Shown here one piece after another: positions 46,394 to 55,900 of a DNA stretch of 64,000 nt. The notes beneath the pieces were generated by a model. That model worked only from the letters and a program-made list of their open reading frames with translations, was not told the origin of the DNA and made no database searches. Position 1 is the stretch's first letter, and each line of letters begins with the position of its first letter. The stretch comes from Streptomyces sp. B93 (GTDB taxonomy: Bacteria; Actinomycetota; Actinomycetes; Streptomycetales; Streptomycetaceae). The stretch spans positions 1 through 64,000 of the forward strand of contig NZ_JAGPXL010000011.1 in the NCBI RefSeq assembly GCF_018070565.1. Reading direction: 5' to 3'. The translations under genes and the position numbers were made by a program.

Positions 46394-49300
46394 TCAGGTG
46401 CTCTTCTTCCGCCCGCGAGCCGCCTTCTCCGGACGCCAGTTGATCAGGTCGGACTCGGAGAGACCACGTTCCGTGCGGCCGGTGTCGAGGGCGGCCTGGA
46501 ACTCCTCGGAGGGGTTGCCCTCCCACTCCTCGTCGTAGCCGCCGTACCACTGATGAACCCAGGGCAGCACTTCACGCAGCCCGGCCAGGAGCGGTACGAA
46601 CCGGGGGTCGTCCTTGGCCCAGCCGCCGGTCTCGACGCGGCTGCGGAGGAGTCCCACGAGGGCGTCGGCCTGGTCGCGGTGGTTCCAACCGGCCCAGCCG
46701 AGGAGGAGGGAGGTGTCGGACTCAAGGGACGCGCCGGGGTAGGAGATGAACCGCTCCTTCGGCACGTCGAGCTTGCCGCGGTGGGACCAGTAGGAGTGCT
46801 TGAGGAAGTCGGCGCTGGTGTACTTCGGCGGCACCTTGATGTCGAGCCGCTTGCCGGTACGGTCCTCTTCGCGCTGCTGCTCCCAGACCTGCTCCCACTG
46901 GGCACGCTTGCGCAGGCCGGGCTCCTTGTAGCGGAGGGCGGCAAGGTAGGGGACGTGCTCGGGCTCGATGACGGCGGCGAGCACGGTGGCGAGGGAGGCG
47001 TCGCGCTTGCCGAGGTGGTCGGCGGCGTAGAGCGCGGCGACGGCCTGAACGTCCTCGTCGTGGCGGAGGGCGTCGGCGAGCTGGTTGACGGTGAGCGGCC
47101 GGGGCACGGTGAACCCGTCCCGCTCCTCGAACCACAGCTCCTCTCTTTCGGCGGCATCGAGCAGCCAACTCCGCAGCGCGGCGGCCTCCCGCTTCTCCCA
47201 GGGCTCGATGGACCAGCGCCGCTTGTACTCGGGCCGCTCGATGAGACGGATGTCCTTGTTGGCCTCGATGAGGTCAATCCGCGCCTGGACGACCTTGCGG
47301 TAGTCCTCGGGCCAGTGAGCGGGAATCTCGGTGACGGGGGTCGACCCGTGCCGCTCAAACCAGGCGGTCTCGGCCCCGCTGGCAGCGAGCACGATTTCGA
47401 AGGCCCTCTGTCCAAGGGCAACCTCGGGCACCTCATCGGTGGTCGTCCGAGCGACCTCTTCGGGCGTGAGCAGGCCGTAGGCACCGTAGACGGTCCAGTC
47501 CAGCTCCTCTTGCAGGGCGATCATCCGGGCACGGATCTGTTGCTGCGCTTGCCGAGCCGCGTCGAGGGCTGCACGAGTGGGGACACCAGTGCGGGTGCGG
47601 GCGGACGGCTCGTGCTCGGCCGACTGCTGCGCGAGCGCGTCGAGTTCCTTGGCCAGGGGAAGGGGGAGCTTCCCAGGAAGGGGAAACTCCTGGAGCTTGG
47701 TGCCGGTGAACTCGTAACGCTCCTCCCACTCTTCGTCTTGAAGGCCCCGTCCGAGTCCGCTTCCGCCCTTGCCCTGGCTCACCTGCTTCAACCAGAAACA
47801 GGCAGATGAGGAATTAAGCACCCCCAACAACTCCAGATGCCGCTCCTCACTCGCCCCGGGCGGCAACTTAATGACAGGGGCGTGAGCGTCGAAGACCTTA
47901 CCGCCGCGATCGACCGCAAAGTGTACGTGAGTGGCAACGTTGGCGAACGTGATTGAGAGTGGTGTTACGTACGCCGACTTGGTGTGTTGCATGTATTCCC
48001 ACCAAGCGCGCCCTGCTGCAGCCATGTCTCCTTGAAATGTGCGCCGGGCGGCGAGTAGTGTCCGAAGCGGCCAAAGTTCGTGCTGCAAATCATCTCGTAC
48101 CTGCCCGTTGCCGATATATGGGTACCAAGTGAAACCGAGGTTATGCATTCCCCAGTCTCGGACGTTTTCGCCGCGCACAATGGGTCGAAGAGCGGACGCA
48201 TCTGTGCTCTCCAGCACCTTCACAGGGCGTTGTCTGCTGAAGGCGTCATCGGCGCCAGCGCGAATAGCGCGCCCGATAGGTGGATCAATCCTGCCTCTGA
48301 GTTCCCCCTCGCTCTTTAGCCGCTGAATCAGTTCTGCTGCTCCTCCGCCACTCAAAGACCACGGATGCTTTGCCAGACGTGACCTTTCCACGTCGTCAAC
48401 GCTAACCCACTGAGAAATCTTACCTGGCTGTCCAATTAGCTGCTCGATCGCAGACCAAACCTTACCGTTGGCCGGTTCCTTTGGCTGTTCTGGCTCCCCT
48501 TGAATACCCATTGCTACTCGCACCTGCGACATAGCCAGTTGATTTCTATTTCGGCCCACCAGGATGACTGTGGGTGTCCCGTGCCCTGGGATGTGCGCCC
48601 CGGAGGTATCAATGACGTGAGTGAGGTCAACCTTAGCGAAGAACTTTTCGATCAGCAGTCGCCCGAACTGTCGCTTCATGAAAGAATTGGCCGTGATTTG
48701 CCCTGTGAAGCCACCGTCTCGTCGACTTCCTCCCGACCTAACTGCCAGTTCAAAGATTCGCTGCGCAAAAGGAATAGAAAGTGCGTAAGTTCCCGAGCAA
48801 GCGTCGTAGGCTCGGCGATAGGTCGCATTTTCGCTCGCATCCTTCACCGTGATGTACGGCGGGTTCCCCACCACCACGTGATACGACCCCCTCCCGAGCA
48901 GATCCACCCCCCGCGCGTACTCCTCCACATCCTCCGTCCTGTAATAGAACGGCTCGTTCTCCGCGAACAGGGTGTCCAGCGCCTCCGTCACCGTCTCCGC
49001 ACCGCGCCCGTGCAGCAGCGAGTCGGCGACCGCCACCCGGATCGGCAACCCGGGCGCCGCCGTCAGGTCCCGCACACCGCCCGCCTTCAACGCGGCGACC
49101 AGCAGTCGGAACCGGGCGATGGCGACGGCGAACGGGTTCTTGTCCGAGCCGTGGACGGATTCCAACGCACGCCGGACGAGGACCCACTGCTCCGTGCCGG
49201 GCTCGGCCTCGCGCCACTTGGTGAGCAGCCGTTCGAAGATGCCCAGCAGGAAGTGCCCGGAGCCGCAGGCGGGGTCGATGCACCGCAGCCCCCGCACGAC

Positions 49301-50083
49301 CTCCTCGCCACCCGGACCGTCGGCCCACACCTCCCCGTCCCACCCTGCGGGCCGGTGCTTCCACGCGGGGGTGAGGCCGAACTCTTCCACCGCCGGTTCG
49401 AGGGTCAGGTCGAGGATGAACTCCTCCACGAACACCGGCGTCTGGAGCAGCGCGTACGTCTTGCGGGCATGCTCCGAGAGGTCCTGGTAGAGGTCGCCGA
49501 GGAAACGGGTGTTCAGGTCGGGGTCGGTGAAGTCGTGGACGGTCTCGCCGTCGGCGCCCCGCTCGCGCCAGAACGCCAGCAGCGCGGACGCGGCCTCGTA
49601 CGAGGGCGTCACCTCGTACAGCGGGTTGTGCTCACGGTCGAAGAGCCCGGCGGCCGTCGGATGGGAAGCGCCGAGCGCGTCGAAGGCGGCGAGGAGCCAG
49701 TCGCGGTCGTTCTTCTCGGGGTGGGCCCGGAAGTACGCGTCGTGGCGGTCCACGGCCTCCGCCAGCCGCTCACCGGGGCCGGAGAGCCAGGCGTCGGGGA
49801 TGAGCCCGTTGTCCTCGCTGAAGCGGACGAACACGCAGGCCAGCACCCACGCGGCGGCGATCTGGACGACCCGCTCGTCCCGCCAGGTCTCGTACATGGC
49901 CGCCGTACGCTCGGCGCGGACCGCGCGGTCGTACTCGGCGTGCAGCGCGGAACGGAACTCCGGCTCGCTGTCGGTGCGGGCGCGCAGGTCGTCCTCCAGC
50001 AGGCGGGCCCGCGTCTGGAGATCCTTCAGCAGCCGTACCGGGTCGAGCGAGGCCCCCGCCCCCGGCGTCCCCTCAGCAGTCAC
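46394..50083 (-). CDS. pglX: BREX/Pgl adenine-specific DNA methyltransferase PglX
   Basis: A 1229-residue class I methyltransferase. The SAM motif is CIDPACGSGHFLLG (269-282) and the catalytic NPPY is at 407-410 in VVVGNPPYITVKD. The middle section, about residues 430-740, is the likely target-recognition region, and a helical C-terminal part follows. PglX methylates a non-palindromic adenine site on host DNA in BREX systems and is essential for discrimination of phage. The start is GTG 50083 with GGAG upstream. DNA from about 47800 to 48850, which encodes much of the recognition region, is visibly richer in A/T than the rest of the gene, suggesting domain exchange. Full length, no frameshift seen. 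Confidence 0.93.
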   Translation of the reverse strand: MTAEGTPGAGASLDPVRLLKDLQTRARLLEDDLRARTDSEPEFRSALHAEYDRAVRAERTAAMYETWRDERVVQIAAAWVLACVFVRFSEDNGLIPDAWLSGPGERLAEAVDRHDAYFRAHPEKNDRDWLLAAFDALGASHPTAAGLFDREHNPLYEVTPSYEAASALLAFWRERGADGETVHDFTDPDLNTRFLGDLYQDLSEHARKTYALLQTPVFVEEFILDLTLEPAVEEFGLTPAWKHRPAGWDGEVWADGPGGEEVVRGLRCIDPACGSGHFLLGIFERLLTKWREAEPGTEQWVLVRRALESVHGSDKNPFAVAIARFRLLVAALKAGGVRDLTAAPGLPIRVAVADSLLHGRGAETVTEALDTLFAENEPFYYRTEDVEEYARGVDLLGRGSYHVVVGNPPYITVKDASENATYRRAYDACSGTYALSIPFAQRIFELAVRSGGSRRDGGFTGQITANSFMKRQFGRLLIEKFFAKVDLTHVIDTSGAHIPGHGTPTVILVGRNRNQLAMSQVRVAMGIQGEPEQPKEPANGKVWSAIEQLIGQPGKISQWVSVDDVERSRLAKHPWSLSGGGAAELIQRLKSEGELRGRIDPPIGRAIRAGADDAFSRQRPVKVLESTDASALRPIVRGENVRDWGMHNLGFTWYPYIGNGQVRDDLQHELWPLRTLLAARRTFQGDMAAAGRAWWEYMQHTKSAYVTPLSITFANVATHVHFAVDRGGKVFDAHAPVIKLPPGASEERHLELLGVLNSSSACFWLKQVSQGKGGSGLGRGLQDEEWEERYEFTGTKLQEFPLPGKLPLPLAKELDALAQQSAEHEPSARTRTGVPTRAALDAARQAQQQIRARMIALQEELDWTVYGAYGLLTPEEVARTTTDEVPEVALGQRAFEIVLAASGAETAWFERHGSTPVTEIPAHWPEDYRKVVQARIDLIEANKDIRLIERPEYKRRWSIEPWEKREAAALRSWLLDAAEREELWFEERDGFTVPRPLTVNQLADALRHDEDVQAVAALYAADHLGKRDASLATVLAAVIEPEHVPYLAALRYKEPGLRKRAQWEQVWEQQREEDRTGKRLDIKVPPKYTSADFLKHSYWSHRGKLDVPKERFISYPGASLESDTSLLLGWAGWNHRDQADALVGLLRSRVETGGWAKDDPRFVPLLAGLREVLPWVHQWYGGYDEEWEGNPSEEFQAALDTGRTERGLSESDLINWRPEKAARGRKKST

Positions 50084-50141
50084 TTACGGATCACTCCTTC
50101 ACCCCTCGCACACAGGCTGCCAATAGCCCGTGCCCATCCTC

Positions 50142-51206
50142 TCAGTCGCGGGGGCGGCCCATGACGATGGTGGCCGTGCTGAGCGCGGCGGCGCCGAGGA
50201 CGGCCAGCAGGACGCGCAGGGGGAGGGAGGAGTCCGGGCCCAGGATGGCCGGGGTGGCGACCAGGCACGCGCCGAGTGCGCTGATGGCGACCCGGGAGAA
50301 CAGGCGTACGCGGGAGTGCTTGACGACGACCGGGAGCCCCACGTCGGCGACGGGTGTGGTACCTGGCTCATCGGGGCCGAGGCGGACCGTGACGTGGGTG
50401 AGGGAGTCGAAGGAGGACGCGTCGGGCTGGAGCCAGAACTCGGTGGAGTCGTAGCGGGAGGCGACGTCGTGGGAGGCGTCGGAGGAGACGCGGAGGAAGC
50501 GGCCGTCGGTGTCGCAGGTGAGGCTGATCTTGGGCGTCTCCGCGTAGTGCTCGGTGTGGAAGCTGACCGGCAGGCGGGCGGGCTGCATGTCGCCGAGGAC
50601 GAGACGGCCCTCCGGGTCGAAGGTGAACGTGGTGGCGCTCTTGAGGTGGACCGGAGGGTCCACACGCATGAAGTAGGCGCTGGCGAACGTGGGGTGGAGA
50701 GCGAGGCGGCGGGCGACCCCGATCCATAACTGCGCCTCGTCGCTGCCGGTGCCTATGGGGAACGGCGGAAACCGCAGGAGGGCGGGGTAGTACGTCCCGT
50801 TGTTGCCCTCCATGATCTTGTCGATGGTCCGGCGGCTCGACGCCCTGATCTCGTCCCGGTTGAGGGAGTACTCGTCCAGGTCGACGTGTTCGGTGACGCG
50901 CAGCCGGAACCGGAAGATGTCGGCCGCGCACTCGGCGGACACGACCTTGGCGAGCCGGACCGGGAGCAGGAAGGCGTCGGTCGGGGAGTCCTCGTCGGCG
51001 ATGAAGCCTATGAGGGTCTGTACGCCGAGGACGCTGCCGTTGGCGACCTTCTGCTGGAGCGGAGGGGCCACGTACCGGGCCTCGTAGCGGAACCGGATGA
51101 TCGCACCCCGGGGGAGCGCCAGCGCGGTGAGGATGTCCTCCGAGTAGCGGCGGCGCCGGTTCGAGGACAGTAAAAGGACTTCTGGACGCTCCACCTGGGT
51201 GCTCAA
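50142..51206 (-). CDS. Hypothetical protein X2 with two C-terminal membrane helices
   Basis: 354 residues from a likely TTG start at 51206, preceded by a strong GGGGGAGGG; GTG 51194 is an alternative. The soluble N-terminal domain (about 1-290) begins VLLLSSNRRRRYSEDILTALALPRGAIIRFRYEARYVAP and has mixed alpha/beta composition that I do not recognise. Two hydrophobic segments follow (VAISALGACLVATPAILG and PLRVLLAVLGAAALSTATIVM), then a short RPRD tail, giving a membrane hairpin with both ends in the cytoplasm. It lies between the cysteine-peptidase-like X1 gene and pglX in the same direction, so it is probably expressed with them. Confidence 0.75.
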   Translation of the reverse strand: MSTQVERPEVLLLSSNRRRRYSEDILTALALPRGAIIRFRYEARYVAPPLQQKVANGSVLGVQTLIGFIADEDSPTDAFLLPVRLAKVVSAECAADIFRFRLRVTEHVDLDEYSLNRDEIRASSRRTIDKIMEGNNGTYYPALLRFPPFPIGTGSDEAQLWIGVARRLALHPTFASAYFMRVDPPVHLKSATTFTFDPEGRLVLGDMQPARLPVSFHTEHYAETPKISLTCDTDGRFLRVSSDASHDVASRYDSTEFWLQPDASSFDSLTHVTVRLGPDEPGTTPVADVGLPVVVKHSRVRLFSRVAISALGACLVATPAILGPDSSLPLRVLLAVLGAAALSTATIVMGRPRD

Positions 51207-51246
51207 CGGACCCTCCCCCTGTGACCCCGAGCCCGCCTGCGCGGTC

Positions 51247-52824
51247 TCAGACCGAGTCGTACAGCGTCTGGATGCCCCACTTCTCCCGCATGGACTCCTC
51301 CAGCCGCGTGTAGCGCGACCAGACACGGTCCTTCGGGAGGTCGTCGACGGACAGGCGCGTCGTCGGCTCGTAGTGGATGCCGTCGCGGCTCAGCTCGTCG
51401 AACCGGCGGCAGATCACCTTCTCCTCGTACCCGTCGGCCTGGTCGACCGTGAGGTCGACGACTTGGCGGGACGGGTCGCTCGCGGCGCCGATCTCGATCC
51501 AGCAGTGGTGGTCCACGGAGGAGATGCCCGGGTCGTCGAAGCGCAGGCGGCCGTAGCAGTACGTCGCTTCGATCTGCTGCTGCCGCAGCCTGCGTGCCAG
51601 CCAGACGGAACTGACGCCGCACTGGCCTTTGGACGACAAGGGCTCGCGCGCGTAACTGGGGTGGGTGGTCCGCACGGACCACGCGGCCTCCAGCCGGGAG
51701 CGGTAGCGCCACAGGTCGGCGAGGGCGAGCGACGGGCGTGCCCCGGAGGGCGTGGGCTTCTGGGCCGTCGGCTCTGCGAGGTGTTCGAGGGTTTTCACTT
51801 TGCGGATTTCTCTTCTTGTCGTGCTGTCCGTGCCGAGTGCCACCAGGAGGTTGCGGTAGTTTCCCGCTCGGCGTTCCGCGCGTTTGTCCGATGCTGACTG
51901 GCGGCGGGTTCGGTAATTTCCGAGAGTGTCGTAGAAGTACGCTACCGGTGCTGTGGCGAAAGGCGTGAAATTGGAGGCGTGTAATGCTGACCCGGTGAAT
52001 CCGAGGAGTGGATTGAATGCCGTTACGATGTATTTGCAGCCGATGTCTCGTACATACCTCACGGCCTGTCCGATCGTGAAACTCATCAGGTTTCGAGCTG
52101 TATCGGACAATCCTAGGGCGCGAGTCAGGACGAGCAAGTTGGAGCGCTCCGCCGGAACGTCGTGCCGCCGCAGGGCTTCTATGATGCCGGGCCTGTCGCA
52201 GGCGGAGAAGCCCAGGTAGGTGATGGGATGCGAGGCGCCCTGGAGGTAGCAGCCGACTTCTACCAAGGTGTCGGCCCGTGGGCTGAGCAGGTAATGCAGC
52301 TTTGACTGGTACAGATGTCCGATGTCGGCCGGTACCTGGTCGAAACTCACCCGGACGGAGGAGCCGTCAGGGCGCCGGACAGTGAAGTCGCGCCGCGCTT
52401 CCCCGCCGCCGATCAGCAGTGACGTATTCGCCATGAGGTCGGCGTCGTGGGTGTAGGCGGCTATACGGCTGCAACGCACGATGAGCTGTCGTCGCAGAGC
52501 GTCGTAAAGTGTTTCGAGTGAGTGGCCGGGATGGCCCGCGCTGAGTACCGAGGGAGCGTAAAGGCGTAACTGGATGTCGAAATCACGAGGGCTGATCTCG
52601 CACAAGTCGGCGTCTGCGGCCACGAGTTCCCGGCACGCGGCCGAGAACTCCTCGATGAGGGGGTCCCGTAACCGGGCCACCAAGTGTGGCCAGGTCTCCG
52701 GCGGTGGTGCGGACAGCGGCGCGTGAGGCTTTGACAGCGGCACGGCGGGCATGCGGCGCCGCGTGCTCGGTGCCCCCCGTAGCGCGTGACCGGACTGGGC
52801 AGAACTGACGACGGTGCCTGCCAT
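51247..52824 (-). CDS. X1: GNAT (Mom/DruA-like) domain fused to transglutaminase-like cysteine peptidase domain
   Basis: 525 residues. The region 190-310 (GASHPITYLGFSACDR, then LVLTRALGLSDTARNLMSFTIGQAVRYVRDIG, CKYIVTAFNPLLGFTGSALH, ASNFTPFA) follows the pattern of the Mom/DUF4338 GNAT-like fold, also present in the Druantia protein DruA. The C-terminal region has the order expected for a transglutaminase/papain-like triad: Cys402 in KGQCGVSSVWLARRL, His439/440 in VDHHCWIEIG, Asp457 in QVVDLTVDQ. The start is ATG 52824. It is in the pglW-to-pglX operon and not part of the standard BREX set. DNA within about 51780-52560 is less GC rich than the flanks, suggesting separate acquisition. Both domain calls rest on motifs only. 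Confidence 0.7.
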   Translation of the reverse strand: MAGTVVSSAQSGHALRGAPSTRRRMPAVPLSKPHAPLSAPPPETWPHLVARLRDPLIEEFSAACRELVAADADLCEISPRDFDIQLRLYAPSVLSAGHPGHSLETLYDALRRQLIVRCSRIAAYTHDADLMANTSLLIGGGEARRDFTVRRPDGSSVRVSFDQVPADIGHLYQSKLHYLLSPRADTLVEVGCYLQGASHPITYLGFSACDRPGIIEALRRHDVPAERSNLLVLTRALGLSDTARNLMSFTIGQAVRYVRDIGCKYIVTAFNPLLGFTGSALHASNFTPFATAPVAYFYDTLGNYRTRRQSASDKRAERRAGNYRNLLVALGTDSTTRREIRKVKTLEHLAEPTAQKPTPSGARPSLALADLWRYRSRLEAAWSVRTTHPSYAREPLSSKGQCGVSSVWLARRLRQQQIEATYCYGRLRFDDPGISSVDHHCWIEIGAASDPSRQVVDLTVDQADGYEEKVICRRFDELSRDGIHYEPTTRLSVDDLPKDRVWSRYTRLEESMREKWGIQTLYDSV

Positions 52825-52963
52825 CAGTCACCCCCGCTACAGATAGCCGACAGGACTGAACATGGTAGGGGGACGGCAGCGGGGCTGTCAGCCGCATCGC
52901 GATCAACTCCCTTGCGCGTCAGGCAGGTTGATGATCGGCGTCCGCTACGACCCGGCCGAGGCG

Positions 52964-55900
52964 TCAGACCTGCCGCACCGTGGACCGCAGCTCCCGCACG
53001 AACAGTCCGTCCAGCACCTCCCACTCCGTGGCCCGGTCCACCACCTCCACCGTCCGGCCGTCCAGCGTTGGCGTGGCCCGCGGGTCCTCCGCGGGCAGCA
53101 GCAGCCAGAGGCCGTGCGGTGTGTCGGCGGGACGCCGGGCGGCCTGCTGGAGGGCTGCCACCAGCTCCCGGCCGCCCGCCTCCCAGTAGCGCGCGATCAG
53201 CCCGGCCTCGTGGGCCAGCAGGACCGTCCGCGGCCCGGAATGCTCCGCGAGGTCAAGGAGTCGCTGACGCACCCGCTCCGCCGCGAGCCGGGTGTACGAC
53301 GCGAGCGCCGCCCCGAGCGTGCCGGTGGCCGCGTACTTGGCGTCCGCCTTCAGCAGGGCCTGCCAGCGCACCGACTGCTCCTCGGCCAGCTCCCGCAGGG
53401 CGTCCAGGAACAGCCCGTTCAGCGAGGTGTCCGTCGCCTCGAACCGGTCCGCCAGAGCCGCGGCGACGCCCGGCAGCTCCGCGCCCTTCAACGTCAGCGC
53501 GAGGAACCCGCCGCGGCGGCGGGCGTCGGTGAGCCGTGCCGCCAGCACCTCCCGTGGGTCCCGGCCCTCGGCGATGCTGCCCTGAGCGGCGGCGTACAGG
53601 GAGCCGGTGCTCGTCAGGACGGAGGACGACAGTGCGGGACGACTGCCCGCCCCCTCCCGCGACTGCGGTACGAACCGGCGCCGGTTGGCGTCGTAGAGGA
53701 GCGGGAACCCCGCCTCGCCCAGGGCCTCGCCCAGTTCCACGTACGTCGTCTCGTCCAGCACCTCCAGACCGGGGAACCGGGCCCGTACCCGCGCCAGCAG
53801 GTCCCCGGTGCTGATCCCGGTCTCGGGCCGCACGCCCGCCGGGGCCTGGGAGATGCGCAGGGCCCGCGGCAGGCTGAGGGAGAGCGGGAACAGCTCCAGG
53901 CGGGGCGAGACCGCGACACCGGCCGTCATCGACGCGGCGAGTTCCACCAGCCGGGTGTCGGCCAGCGGGGACATCCCGTCAGGGGCGGGCTCAGCGCGCA
54001 GCTCCCGCAGCACCGTGGTCCGTCCGGGCAGCGGATCGCGCCCCGCCAGGTCAGCGGCGCGCACGCCCAGCGCCGCGGCGTAGTCGGCGAGCTCGGCAGG
54101 GGTCGGATCGTCGGCGCCCGGCTGGTCCTCCAGAGCGATCACGACCCGCCCGGCCCGGCGCTGGACGGCCAGCCGCGGGGGCGGCTCGGCGTCGGGACCG
54201 GGCTGCTCGTCCTCCCGTCTGCGGATCTCCGTCTCGACAGCGGCCCGCACCACAGCCAGCGCCCGCGCCTGCGCCCCCTCCGCGTCACCGGCGCCCGCGC
54301 CGTGCCGGGCCCGCAGCTCCGACGCCAGCTCTTCGGCCGTGGACACCCGGTCCCGGTCGGCCAGGATCGCCACCAGCTCGTCGCGAATCCTGCGCAGCCA
54401 CGGCAGCGCTGACCACTGCTCGACCGCCACGTGGAGGTTCTGCGACACGGTCGGCTGGCTGATGCGCAGCGACTGCGCTATCGAACTCTGCGCGGGCCAC
54501 GGCTCCAGCGTCTCCCCGGCCTCCAGCGCACCGGGGAGTTGCAGTGCCGCCCGGACCACGTCGGGGCGGGGGCGTGTGCGCCGCTTACCCTCCGGCGGTG
54601 TCAGCCGCGCGGCCAGCGTGTCGACGGACTCCAGCGCCTCCTCGGGGGCGTCGAGGGCCACCGCCGCGGGCTTCCCGGCCGCCGCCCGCCGCCGGAGCGC
54701 CTGCGTCCACTGACGGTGGCGGCGGTTCAGCTCCTTGCGGATCGCGTTGCCCGCGCCGCGTGCCCGGGAGATGTGGTGCGGCGGGATGTTCAGCAGCTGC
54801 TCGACCGTGTGCGCCTTTAGGCTCTCGGCGACCGAGACAGCCCGGGGCGACAGCCCCGCGGCGGCGAGCGGAGTGCTGAGCGAGGCGGCCTCGGCGGCCT
54901 GCTCGCGCGCGTCCTCCACGTCCTCCACACTCATGCCGACCGTTGCCGGGGTCGTCGCCGGGCGGGCCGCGTCCGCCGCGCGGAACACCTCCCGCCACGC
55001 TTCCTGCAACTGCCGCAGACTGTCGTAGCGCTGCTCCGCGTCCCGGTGCAGCGCACGCTCGAAGAACCTCTTCAGACCGTCACTGAGCGCGGCGGGGAAC
55101 AACTCGGCGGACACGTGCAGCGCAGCGTCGGGGGCCATCCGCGGATCTCCCTGGCCGTCTCCCCAGACGGGCCGCTCGCCCGCGGCCATCTCATGGAGGG
55201 TGACCGCGGCGGCGTACCACTCGGCGTGATCGTCATAGCGGGAGCGCCCCGTGCTGCCCAGGAACGGGTCCAGGTAGCCGCGCGTCCCCGCGTGCAGGTC
55301 CTGGTCGGGGGCGTCGGCCAGCGAGAAGTCGAACAGCATCAGCTGCCACGAACCGTCGCTGCGCTTGAACAGGCCGAGATTGTCGGGCTTGATGTCCCGG
55401 TGCCGCACCCCGCGGGCCGCGAGCGCGTCCAGCGCGTCGAACAGGTCGTTGCCGAACCGCTCCAGCTGGTCGTATCCCAGCGGGCCCTGGTCACGCAGGC
55501 GCGACCCGAGGCTCACCGGCTCACGGTCGTCGGGCCCCCGGTAGCCGCCCGCGTACTCCAGCTCCAGGATCGTGTGGCCCGCCACTTCGCGCGGTTCGGC
55601 GAGCAGCTTCACGACGCGTCCGCCGCCCACCTCCCGTAGCGCCTTCGCCTCCGCGAGGAGCCGGGCGTCCTTCTCCCGGTCCAGCGCCACCTTGAACACG
55701 CGCAGTGAGTCGTCCGCGCCGTCGTCGCCGGTGCGGCGGACCAGCAGCGCGCGGGCGGTCGCACCGGTACCCAGCACGCGGGCCACCGTCCAGGCCCCGT
55801 CCAGCGGCTGCCCCGGCTGCACCGTGAGAGGGTCCGTGGCGGGTCCGCCCGACACGTCCGGAGCCGCTACGTCCGCTTCGGCGGCGGCCAGCAGCTCCAG

